From assembly GCA_038277395.1 (NCBI GenBank), contig CM076193.1, forward strand, positions 175,438,711-175,502,710: 64,000 nt of DNA, given 5' to 3'. The position numbers and the translations under genes were made by a program. Positions within the stretch are counted from its first letter, which is position 1. Each line of letters opens with the position of its first letter. The stretch comes from Dryocosmus kuriphilus. Its lineage: Eukaryota > Arthropoda > Insecta > Hymenoptera > Cynipidae. Shown piece by piece: positions 43,521 to 54,134 of the stretch. The notes under the pieces are model-generated. The model was given only the letters and a program-made list of their open reading frames with translations, was not told the origin of the DNA and did no database searches.

Positions 43521-44843
43521 CGATGTGTGATCAAAAAGTTAGGTGACTTTCTATTTTCATTAAAAAATATTTATTTATTCATCAATATTGATGTGGTCCC
43601 TTCAAAGTAATCTCCCTCGGATATAATACATTTGTGCCAGCGCCTTTTCCAATCATCAAAGCATTTCTGATAAGCACTTTTTGGTATAGTCTTCAGCTCT
43701 TCCAGTGATGCGGTCTTTACCTCCTCAATCGGCGGAAAATGCCGACCTTTCATGGGTCCTTTCAGGTTTGGAAACAGGAAAAAGTCTCAGGGAGCCAAAT
43801 CTGGTGAATACGGTTGCTGAGGCATGATTATGGTATTGATATATATTGGCCAACAAATTACGAACAAGCAATGACGTGTGAGCTGGTGCATTATCGTGGT
43901 ACAATAACAATGACGGTTTTTTTCAGAATTCCGGACGTTTTTTTTGTATTGCTTTACGCAAACGGCGCATAACTTCAGGGTAATGGTCTTCATTAACTGC
44001 ACGACCTTGAGGTAAGAACTCCTGATGAACTACGCCATGATAATCGCAGAAAACGGTAAGTAAACCCTTGACATTTGATCGAACTTGGCATGATGTTTTT
44101 GGTCCTGGTGATCCAAAATATTTCCACTGGGACGTTTGAGCCTTAGCTTCGACGTCATAACCGTATACCCATGTTTCGTCACCTATTATGATCCTTTTGA
44201 GTAAGTCTGGATCGCCGTTGACGTCATTCAACAGCTCCTGAATGATGCTCACGCGACGATTCTTTTGGTCAAAATTTAACAATTTCGGAACAAACTTCGC
44301 TGACACACGTCTCATGCCCAAAATATACACTAAAATTGCTTGTCACGAGCCAAACGAGATGCCGACATCATCTGCAACTTCTCTAATGGTAATTCGACGA
44401 TTGGCCAACACTATTTTATTCACTTCTTCAACGTTTTCATCGGTTGTTGACGTGCTGGGATGTCCAGGGCGAGCTTCGTCATTAAAACATTCTCGGCTTT
44501 TCCAAAAAAGCTTGTACCACTTATAAATACGTTTTTACTCAGAGTACACTCACCGTATGCCACTGCCAACATTTCAAGTGTTCTGGAGAACTTAGTTCCA
44601 TTTTTTACACAAAATTTGATGCAAGTTCTTTGATCCATTTTTTTCGACAGCAGAAAATCGCCGAGCACGCGAAACACTTCTAACCTTTATACCTCTCACA
44701 AACAAAACACAAATGCTACATAGCTGAAACTGTGCACATATGTTTGGGACGAGTGTACCAACATAAGAAAAAAAGAGAACGAATATCGAATGTTCCCATC
44801 CCGCGAAGTTGAAAAAGTCACCTTACTTTTTGATAACACCTCG
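43521..44843 (-). mobile_element. mariner element of a second type, full length but decayed
   Basis: 1323 bp, flanked by TA at 43519-43520 and 44844-44845. The tips CGATGTGTGATCAAAAAGTT and, inverted, CGAGGTGTTATCAAAAAGTA match those of the deleted copy at 59656-60589. The paralogous intron of copy E (about 63755) has the flanking TATATAGATCCATATTATAA without the element. Confidence 0.85.
43571..44638 (-). pseudogene. mariner transposase pseudogene
   Basis: Starts MDQRTCIKFCVKNGTKFSRT. The frame is lost at about 44440. The middle resumes as ILGMRRVSAKFVPKLLNFDQ and IIGDETWVYGYD (first catalytic Asp), and YHDNAPAHTS (second) lies in another frame after a stop. The C-terminal MKGRHFPPIEEVKTASLEEL and CIISEGDYFEG end at 43571. 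At least three breaks make it inactive. It is a different subfamily from the intact 28-kb copy. Confidence 0.8.
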
Positions 44844-45312
44844 TATATAGATCCATATTATAAAATGAAAACCACTCTCACCTACCATTCATAAGATTGA
44901 CTTGATATTTATTGTTAAAAACAGTAACTGAAGGTTGCCAAAAACAGCCATCGATATGTTGCGCCAACGTTGTTTCCATATTACCGCCAATATTGCCGGC
45001 GTCGCAGGAAATATCGGTGCAACATTGAGGAAATATTGGGAGCTAATAGAGTTGTTACCTCATAAAATGGAATTTATTGATATAAGAGGTCCAACAGTTT
45101 TAAATAGTTGAACTATCAGAAACCATGTATGTGCATTTCCATAGACTTTCTCATGAGAAATCCGAACCTGTTAGATAAATTCTGCTGCCAGATTCGGATT
45201 CAGCGACATGTTTTACTGGATCATGATTATAATAATAAAAATTCCTCTGCGAGCAACAAGAAGCTAACGAAATAAGAAAGATTTAGAATATCAAAATTCA
45301 AATTAATATTTG

Positions 45313-45656
45313 ATGAAGAAAACAAACCTGCGCTCCGATCAAATTTGGTCCAAAACCTAAAAAAAGGTTTTCCGCGAAATTCAAAAAGAAAAAGAAAAAG
45401 CAAAAAAAGAATAACAGACGAGAGAAATGTATATAGAAAACCAAATTCCCTTTCTTCTTTTTCTTTATCTAGACTTCTTTTATTTTTGCTTTGCTTAAAG
45501 TCCCAACCAAAAGCCGACAAGGGAAAGAAAAAGAAGAAAGGAACTTTTGTTAGCTGACTACCTGTTCCCCCCGTTTTTGTTTTCTCTCTGAATTTTGCTA
45601 AAAACTTTTTGCAGGTCTCGATCCAAATTTGATCGGAGAGTTGGTTTGTCTTCTTT
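45313..45656. repeat. Intronic foldback/MITE-like element, copy D
   Basis: This is the clearest copy. Inverted arms of about 85 bp carry GCTCCGATCAAATTTGG on the left and CCAAATTTGATCGGAGAG on the right, with AAAAAGGTTTTCC / AAAACTTTTTGC inside the arms. Confidence 0.65.
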
Positions 45657-46913
45657 ACCCATCTTAAATTTGAAACATTTGACTTCCACCATTCTTCATT
45701 TTTTATTTTTATTTAACTCTCCACTTTACCTATTAATGTTCGAAAAGACTAGATGCTGAATTTCTTCACAGAATTTCAGAAATTACCTGCATATTTAGAT
45801 GCATATGTACATAAGTTTTTAACATCCGGAATCAACCAGAAAGTAATTAAAGTGTGATCGAATTGTTTTTCCTTTTTCCATTCGAGTGTCAAGCCTTATG
45901 GAAACTTCAACAGAGATAAGGTTGTATCAACAAACTTTATACTATTAAAAATTATATTCACAGTATGAAAAGAGATTTATGAGGAAAGATAATTTGTTCT
46001 CTGTCGCAGCACATATGTCGTTGAACAAATATTTCATAATAAAATATATTAACCTATGATCACTGTTTGAACCGAAATCCTAGCAAACAAGGATTTTAAC
46101 GTTCCAGCGTTATCTCTGCCAAGGCTCATTAAAGGAAATTAAAGATTGTTAAATCACCAAAATTAATCTTTTTATTGTATAAGCTTGTAGAGAATGACAA
46201 AATAAAACTTCTCTCTTATGCACTTTTTACTATTATTAGCTTTAAATCTAAAAATGGAGCACTTGAAAAATTTAACATTAAAATCAATGATCGTACAACA
46301 TAAATTGTCATATTGAATGTCTTTGAAGCATGGTACACATACACATTATTACCTTCTTCTAAAATGATATTCAATTGCAAATCAAGACCGGTCAGTTACA
46401 ACGTTTTTCTAGTTTCTTCGACAAGTATCGAGAGAACCTCAGAGATTAAACGATTTTCAGTGCGGCGTTTGTTCCTTACTATCCAGATAAGATTTCTGAA
46501 AATTTCTACATCGATTCATTGAAAATTGGCAGAAATTTGTATTTTATAATAAAATGAGAAACCAAACACCGAGAGGCGAACATCGAGTTTGCTTCCTGCT
46601 CGGTTTCCTAAAAACTGCAACTTTCTGCCGATCTTCAGGAAATCGATTTAGGAATCTGCAGATGTCTGCCTTGGACAGTGAGCAACAAATGGCTCACTGG
46701 AACTTTTTTCAAGTTTGTAGTCATCCCTAGAATTTAGTGTTTTGTGCTCGAATAAATTGTGGTCACGTTCTTACTCATTTCGGGTAATTCAAATATAGTT
46801 GAGGAAAAAAAAAGCAATTGGGACAGAATGCGGATTAAACAGAACAAATTGCTATTTGCGGAAAGCTTAAAAGTTCACTTAAAATTATAGATATATTGCA
46901 TCATCATATTTAC

Positions 46914-46968
46914 CTATAGTATTAAAAGCAATCGCCAAGTACAAGAACACCGTAGAAACAAATCTCAT
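46914..46968 (-). pseudogene. Exon 1 (signal peptide) of copy D
   Basis: This exon encodes MRFVSTVFLYLAIAFNTI plus G, then GTAAATATGATGATG. The exon is intact and 55 nt, but its partner exon 2 is destroyed, so it is listed as part of a pseudogene. It diverges more from B and C than they do from each other, yet keeps a hydrophobic core and the AFN-T/N-I end. Confidence 0.7.
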
Positions 46969-47029
46969 TTTTGCCAATTAGACGAAAAAGTGCCTAATAT
47001 GTTAATGAAGTGATTTGCGTATATATATA
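46969..47029 (-). promoter_or_regulatory. Core promoter of copy D
   Basis: On the minus strand the TATATATA run is at 47020-47029, then CGCAAATCACTTCATTAACA, then TTAGGCACTTT in the initiator position, then GGCAAAAATG. The layout is the same as in copies B and C. Confidence 0.6.
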
Positions 47030-47559
47030 CTACAGTCGTTATCTAGTTAATTATCGCAAATTATATTTCTGAAATATTTTAATTTCATATGTTAGTTTCA
47101 TGGAGAGGACACTGGCTCCATACTTTGTTCAAACTTACGTAACCCTATCACAATTTACATAATATTTCTTGCGGTTTAGAGGAATCCGATGTTTAAATTC
47201 TAAATTGGTATAATTTTTACTGAAACGCCGCCCTTGAAGCTTCGAAAAACTAATACAAATTCTATAAGATATGTTACAAAGATTTGAATATACAAAATAC
47301 TTTAGTGTGTAAATTTTTTCATATTGTAGCAATACGATTACGATATATGGAAAGGATTCTTCCAGACAATGAAAGTAATAATGTGAATTTATTAAAACAA
47401 CTTTTCGTCATCCTTTGGGAGGACCTCTTCAGGTGCTGGATTAAAAACTTCAATGTATAATTATAATGGAATTAGACATTTTATAATATTATTACAATAG
47501 AGTATTAGAAGCTTACCAAGTAAGTTATTGAGACATTAAAAACGTTATTCGAAAATTAA

Positions 47560-49195
47560 AATATCCTATATGTACGTAACTTCTTAATCTCTAATCTAAA
47601 TCTACGCACTGCCGCTCAAGACTTTGGGCTAACGTTTCCTCTCGCCATTTCCATCCTATTGATGGTACATTAATCCGCGACTATACTGACTTTTCTTTTG
47701 ACTTAGGCAAATCATTTTGTCTCTTCTCTACCCTGTATGACCTGCTCTTTCTCCCAGCCTTTCCAATTTCTTCATCCATCCCTAGCATATTCAAAAAAAC
47801 TACTTTAATCCCTTTTTCGCACTCTTTTTCCCTTCCCCCACATTTTTCCTCTTATCTCGTTCGCAGACCGCGGTGCTTCTACTCTGTTCTTAGGAACCTC
47901 TGCTCCCATTCGACCCTGAGACCGCTCGACTATTTTCAAGTCCTCTCTCTCTTCGTCCCATGTCCACACCGTCTCATTCACCCACAACATGTCTCTCCCA
48001 TACCAAACCCTATTCCCCTTTCTCCTCTACTCCCAAGCCATCTCTCCTATTAACCATCCTTTCCTGCTCTCCCTCCATGTCCTATCTTCATCAATTCTTT
48101 CTTTTCTTCCCCTGAGCACCTTCTTCTTCCTCATTACCTCTCTTTTCTCCATTTCAGTTCCCAGTTTGACTACGTACATCCTCGCTTTTCCTCCTGTCTT
48201 ATTGCCCACCCCCTTTATCTCCTGCACCTTGACATTTTCCCCTATGTCCCTCAAAAGTTTCTCTACCTCCTTCTTTCCCGCTTCGCTTTCTACTTGCAAT
48301 CCCTTTATAACGACATTTCTCCTTTTCTTTTTCGTTTCAAAACCCTCCATTTCCATTTCTAACCCACGTACTCTATTTTTCATTCTCTCATTGTCCTCTC
48401 TCAAGTTCACATCTCCCTCTTCCTCGTCCCCTCTACCTATTTCCTCACGATTCTCTTGAAGTTCAGCTCTGTATTCTAAGTTACGTACCCTCTCTTCTAC
48501 CTAACTTATTAGCTTTTTCCCCTCTTCCTGCTTTTTTCTCCGTTCCTCCTCCATCCTCTCAAATTTTTGCCACACTTTTTCTTTCTCTTCCTTCCAGCAC
48601 TTTTCCCATTTCTCCCATTTCTCTTTTATCTTTCTGACTATCCCTTCTGTTCCCTTCCCATGTTCCTTCTCTTCCGCTAGGCCTCTACTCACTATCTTCT
48701 GTAACTCTCGGAACATATTTTCCATTGTCTTATCTAATGCCTTATCCATGGCCTTATTTGACTCTAACACCTTATCAATTGACTTACCAAACTCTAACCT
48801 CTCTGCGTCGTCCCCACTCGCCCCACCTGCCCGGCTCGTTACTTCATTCATTGCACACTGGGTCTCAGTCTCTAATTCTCTTCTTCGGGCACGTATTGCC
48901 CTCTAAATCTCTGTTGCCTTGGTCTCCTCATAATCGGCCTGTTACCCAGAGACCTGCTAATCTCCTACCGTACCCACTGGTCTCACGTGTCACTTATTGA
49001 CCTCTGGCTCCGCTCCGTACGCTCCCTTCACCTATCCTTTATCGTTCTCACTATTTCCACACAAAAAAGCAGTAGTAATTAACAATAACCAAACCTTACC
49101 TCACCATCCGTCTCCAAAGACTCGTACAACTTCACTACCCTTCTCTCTGTCCTCCAAACTAACTAACTAACATAACTATCTAACTGACTTAAAAC
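47560..49195 (-). mobile_element. Half-LINE, reverse copy
   Basis: The leader (GAGACGGATGGTGAGGTAAG), ORF1, the short ORF2-like start (FLNMLGMDEEIGKAGRKSR) and the 3' sequence follow in the same order as at 22.86-27.5 kb, with no space for an RT. The sequence at 48264-48265 is the empty TA site for the pogo insertion in the other copy. Confidence 0.7.
47805..48851 (-). pseudogene. Half-LINE ORF1, reverse copy
   Basis: Starts MNEVTSRAGGASGDDAERLE, then a coiled-coil region rich in Lys and Glu, stopping at 48501. The next block (48027-48410) reads MKNRVRGLEMEMEGFETKKK, RRNVVIKGLQVESEAGKKEV and VGNKTGGKARMYVVKLGTEM. The rest is split over another frame to 47805. It has two or three breaks but is less damaged than the plus-strand copy, since no transposon interrupts it. 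Confidence 0.65.
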
Positions 49196-49199
49196 CTAA

Positions 49200-51090
49200 C
49201 CTCACTCTTCAGCCTCTCAATATCTTCTCTTTCCTTTTAATCACATATCTCTGCTCCGTAGCTTAACACCGGCCGCACGAGCGTATCAAAAAACCACAAT
49301 TTCAGTCTCCATTCTTTTTTAAACCTTCTCTTTCCGATTCCCCAAATCTGCTTTATAACTCCTGCTGCTTTTCTTATCCTTTCCCTTGTGTGCGCTCTGT
49401 GATCCCCATTGACTTGTAGAATACAACCCAAGTATTTAAACATTTTTACTTCCTCTATCTTTACTCCTTTCCAGCTTGCCGTCCACTCTTTCTTTCTACC
49501 CGCTCCTTTTCAAACCTCATTCTCTTCGTCTTTTCCACACTTGTTACCAACTTTTTCCCGCCTAAATATTTCTCCAATCCTGTAATTAGGCCCGCCATAC
49601 CCTTCTCATTTTCCGCCATAATTACCATGTCATCTGCGTAAGCCAGAGTATAAATTTTGCCACCTCTTCTCTTAACTTCTCCCCAGCCTTTTCTCTTCAT
49701 TCTCTCTTCCAAGTCTCCTATCAAGATGTTAAATAAGAACGGGCTACCCTTACCTTGCTTTTTGTCTCCCTAAAAATTTCCGATACTCTCCTTACCAAAC
49801 CCTCTCTTATGCCTTTTTTTACCATAATTTTTTCTATCTCCTCTCTGTCCAAGGAATCAAATGCCGCTTTCAAGTCTACAAACATTGCTATCATTCTTCC
49901 TTTCTTTCCTTCCATTCTTCTATTTACCAGATAATTTAAAACGTATATGTTATTCATCACTCCCATTCCTTTTCTAAACTCTGTTTGATTTGTTGGTACT
50001 ATCTTTTTTTCCTCAACTTCTTTCTTCAACCTATCTGCTAGAATAGTTACGTATATATTATACAACGTTGGCATCAGCATTATTCCCCTATAGTTCTTCA
50101 CCTCTTCACCATTACTCCTTTTCACATTCGCACCACTACCCCCTCCTTCCATACTTCTGGCCAGCCCTCTCCTTTCCATACTCTGCACATTATCCACGCC
50201 CACACCTTAAGTTCTTTTCCCCCGTATTTCCGTACTTCATTTGGAATATCGTCTATTCCAGACGCCTTAGCATCTTTCATTGATTCTATCACCTTGCTAA
50301 TTTCTTCTTTTGCAATACTCTCTTCCTCGTCTCTTTCCCTTCCCTCTTCTTTTCCTTTCCATATTTTCATCTCTACCCCTCCTAGCAAATCCATGAAATA
50401 GTTTTTCCATTCTAACATGTCAATATTCTCGTCTACTCCTTTCCTTCTTCTTCTCTCCCTATTTACTATCTTCCAAACCTCCTTCTCCTCCGCCCTAGCA
50501 TTCTCTGCCTCTTCTACGAATCTTTTATTTTCCTCCTCTTTTTTTCTATCACACAATTTAGCATGCTCTTTCTTCTTCCCCTTATAATCCTCTCCCCTAC
50601 TTTTCCCTTTTCTCCATTTTCTTAACTCCTTCCTCACCTCTTTCTTTTTCTCTATACATTCTTGATCCCATCCGTTTCTCCCCCTTCAACCCTAACATTC
50701 TGATTACCTTTTCCCTCTAATATGCTTTCAATTTCCCTTATCATTATTTCCATTTCTTCATTTACACTTCCCTCACCCATTTTAATATTTTTTACCTTTT
50801 CCATAACTTGTTCCTTTCCTTCCATTAACCAATCACCTCTGCTCGTTCTTTTCTCCTTTACTTCCTTTTTATCCTTATTTTCTCTACCCTTTTCTCCCTT
50901 CAACGCCACTATTAGTGGAAAGTGATCCGACTCAATATATTCCCCTACCTCTAGATGCTTTATGCTTTCCCTCACCTCGTCATCCACTATTATGTAATCG
51001 ATTACCGTTCCCTTTTCTCCATCTGCTTGAGTATATTCCCCTTCCTCATCCCCCTGTATATTTCCGTTTAAAATAAACCATCCCATTTCT
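49200..51090 (-). pseudogene. LINE ORF2 (endonuclease end plus reverse transcriptase), truncated
   Basis: The minus strand begins inside the endonuclease: GTVIDYIIVDDEVRESIKHL and YIESDHFPLIVALKG. It continues through AKASGIDDIPNEV-like, NYRGIMLMPTLYNIY, MIAMFVDLKAAFDSLDRE, YTLAYADDMVIMAE (the YADD catalytic box) and FKYLGCILQVNGDHRAHTRE, ending after VLSYGAEICD. The usual C-terminal part is missing, cut by the half-LINE leader. The frame breaks near 50640, 50120 and 49720. It is probably the autonomous relative that could mobilise the half-LINE family, but this copy is dead. Confidence 0.75.
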
Positions 51091-51095
51091 TCAAG

Positions 51096-52029
51096 GCAAT
51101 TTAATGATGAAGACTTATCGGATTGCGAATTATCGAACTGCCAATCCTGGAACTTCTACTGTACTTCTTCACTTCGTTAATCCTAACCTTTACTCTAATT
51201 ATTTCGCTTCCGTTGCGATCAGGGATGTTGCAAAGGGATGTGGAAAGAGAAGCCAATGGTTTTAGTTAATGTGTTTTTTATGAATAGATTACAAATGAGA
51301 TTGAAATACTATTAGGGAAATTATTAATGCAGCTCAGGAAGCTTTACGGAAGATTGGTAGATGTATGGCCCCAAAGATGAAAATTAATAAGGGTTCTAAA
51401 TAAAACTTACTGGCAAATCAGTTAATAAAAAAACTTAGATCGAGTTAAGGGGCTGAAGGATCTTAACAACCCTTCGCGCACTCGTGATTATGGAAGTAGC
51501 TCTCCACAAGTGATGATGTTTCCATAATATTTAATGAGCGAGTGGTATTTGGTACTCGAGTAATAGTAAAATCCAAGTTTGGACTTTAAGCAGCGGGAAG
51601 GTTTGAGATTAAAGACTCTCAAAGAATAGAAGTTCAAACTTGAGTTTCAGACGAAGACAATGGATTATCTGACACGCAACAAACTAACTGATATTCTGGT
51701 TGTGGACATGACTGGTTAGTCAAAATTTTTATAGGGGATCAAAAATTTTTATTTTCCATCCCCTCACCTACCGTAGCAGCTGATCACCCGATCCAATCAC
51801 AAAAGAGCCCCACTAATAAGAATTTTTCCCATTATCCATTTAACAACCTAGTATAGTCCAAGAACGCTATATCAAGTGAGGTCGGACACATTTTAGCCGT
51901 ATCCTAGATGAGTTCCTTTCTAATACGTAAGCTACGTATATAGCTAGCTGGATTTTAGGTTAAATGTTTACGTAAAATGTTTCAAAATGAGGTGAAGTTT
52001 TAGAATTTGACACTGAAAATATTATCGCT
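51096..52029. other. Unassigned spacer
   Basis: I see no supportable gene or repeat in these 930 bp. Confidence 0.4.
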
Positions 52030-52580
52030 ACACAATCTATTAGAAATTATGGCGATAATACTTCTTTTTCAAGCAATAGAGGAAAAAGAGTTCACATGCA
52101 GGAAGTAGAGCCTCTACGTAGGAGAAGCAATAATCCCATCTTAACTAAATTTGCTCTGAATATGTCCAGCAGCAAAAATGTCAATATCGGTCTGGAACTA
52201 CAATCTGGTGGTAGGTTCGAACCAATCATCAAAATTGTAACTAACAAACTACAAGGAATTAGCTTTGGGGTGGCTACATGTATTGAATTCCTGAGGCAGC
52301 TTAATATCATCGACAAATATCTTAGAAAGGACAAATGACCATCATCAGGATACACTCAGTCCCTCAAGTTAAATGAATGCAAAGTGCAATTTACAAAATC
52401 TTTTGGAGAGAAGACTATTCATTTTGATGACATACCTAAGCCCCCTGGAGACTGTGAAAGTGATGACAATACATTAGAAGAAACAAAAAGTTTATGTTGC
52501 GACCAAGTAAACATTCGTTTGAAAAATGTAATTTTGTGTATGGACGAGTACACTACTATGCTGAAAGTCGTATGTAGCTA
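52030..52580 (+). pseudogene. Unrecognised coding remnant
   Basis: One frame is open from about 51990 to 52338 and encodes MSSSKNVNIGLELQSGGRFE and IIKIVTNKLQGISFGVATCI among others. After a stop a second block (52384-52581) reads KSFGEKTIHFDDIPKPPGDC and RLKNVILCMDEYTTMLKVV. Codon-like structure and matched hydrophobic periodicity suggest a real protein that has lost its frame once. I do not recognise the family. It adjoins repeat sequence shared with 22.4-22.6 kb, so it may belong to an unidentified transposon. Confidence 0.4.
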
Positions 52581-52763
52581 AGTCGAAACCTGTGTGCTTG
52601 AAAATGAATGTTACTAACTGACCATCGCATCTCTGAAAAGATACCCGAAACCTCCGAGCAACTATTTCTCAACTTAGTTCATAACGAAATGAGTAATTAT
52701 TTCCAAGGCGCTCTTCAATCTCATTTCTCCTCGAAATTTAACGATTATCATCTTATGGACATA

Positions 52764-53960
52764 CAGTATGTTCCACAAGACAAGGTACAAGTTTTCTCGA
52801 AAAGTTTCAAAGAAAACTTCATTTTTCTCTTTTCCCATGAAAAATGGCTTTAAAGATTAGGGCAGACTCTACTTAATAAACCGTATGATCGCCGTTATTC
52901 TGGATAATGGCCTGGCACCTTCTGGGCATGCTCTCGACTAATTTTTCAGCATATTCTAAAGATAGAGAGCGCCGCACCTCTCTAATTCGTCGAGAGAGCT
53001 GTTTGAGGGTGAATACACGCCTTCCTGCAAGTTTTCTCTTACCGACACTCCACACATTTTGAGTTGGATGTGCACCAGGAGATTGTGAAGGCCAGACAAA
53101 GGTCGCGACACCATTTTCCGCTTTCCAGCTCGTGCAGAGGCGACTGCGATGTTTAGGGTCGTTGTCCTCTTGAAGGATGCAAACCTCATTGTTAACTCCA
53201 AACATCTTTCTTGCAGACTTTAGAAGACCATGTTTGTAGATCTTGACCATTCTTTGAGCGTTCAGGTTCTCAGTAAAAAGCTCTAAACAGCCAAAACGCA
53301 CTGTGAGAAGCATCCCCAAACATGGACCTTTATGGGGTATTTCGCATTTGGCTGGAGAAGCCGCTCATCACAGCCTGACCAGGCACATTTTATGGGAACC
53401 CATGCCCAACAGGACGCTCTTTCGGAAAAAATTACATTTGACCAATCACGATCATTATTTTCCGTAGTCCATGCCAAGCGTTTTTGCATGTAAACCTCTT
53501 GAGAGCAGGGGTTTCTGTCTCGTGCTACGGTACTGCAATCTTTCGTCAGCTAATCTTCATCTTATGGTGTTTATAAGAACCTCTCGTCCCTTCGCCGCTA
53601 GCTTAGCTTTGGCTTCGCGCAGCCGCGGAGCCGGGTTGCGCTTGAATATTGCGATGATCGCCTTATCCTCCTTACTCTACGTTGCTCGCATTTCTCCTCT
53701 TCCCGGCAGATCGTCGACTATTTTTCTGTGCCTATACTGCTCCACGCATGTTCGCGCGAAGTGCTTAGACTGTTTAAGCACTTTAGCAGCGGCTAGGTAC
53801 GAAAGATGTGGTCCGTGTTGATTGGTGCACAAAAGCACAGCCTCAAAACGTTTATCATATTCCAGACTCATTGCGCAATCTTGTACAATATCTGACACTT
53901 TGAACGAGAATGGAGCGAATCAGCGGTTCCGTCTTAGCCCTTCAAAGTATTTGACTTCTT
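52764..53960 (-). mobile_element. Tc1-like transposon, copy 1 (5' end lost)
   Basis: The low-coordinate end starts after TA at 52762-52763 with CAGTATGTTCCACAAGA, like copy 2. The other terminal repeat is absent, with unrelated sequence after about 53950. It is the neighbour of copy 2 in the same orientation, separated by about 180 bp. Confidence 0.75.
52873..53898 (-). pseudogene. Tc1-like transposase pseudogene, copy 1
   Basis: The minus strand encodes an N-terminal HTH part (AAAKVLKQSKHFARTCVEQY) and then the catalytic half over several frames. The first catalytic motif reads FSERAS where copy 2 has FSDEAS. DNDPKHRSRLC is kept. The last motif reads HPTQNVW where copy 2 has NPTENVW, so two of three acidic residues are lost. 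Dead on frame and on residues. Confidence 0.75.
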
Positions 53961-54134
53961 ATCTACAAACGAATATCCTACAAATAATCACATTCACCTG
54001 GTAAATAAAAATATAGTGTAAAAATATAGTAAAAGTATTTTCGTTTGAAAATTCTTATCACATAAGTCATACATTTTTTGCTCATATGCCAGGATGTTTC
54101 TATCTATTATCCTCTCCTTACTAGATAATAAGTA

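Larger units (their letters stand above)
43022..46913 (-). other. Intron of copy D
   Basis: Same donor and acceptor context as B and C. It has grown by a mariner insertion (43521-44843) and contains the foldback element (45313-45656). No internal exon is seen. Confidence 0.65.

Noticed and set aside
46560..46640. Similarity of TTTGCTTCCTGCTCGG to the mariner N-terminus
   Set aside because: Only about 15 bases match and no further mariner blocks or ends are present.
48725..49000. Plus-strand Pro/Leu-rich frames over 48.0-49.0 kb and 50.07-50.9 kb
   Set aside because: They are complements of Lys/Glu-rich LINE ORFs on the minus strand.
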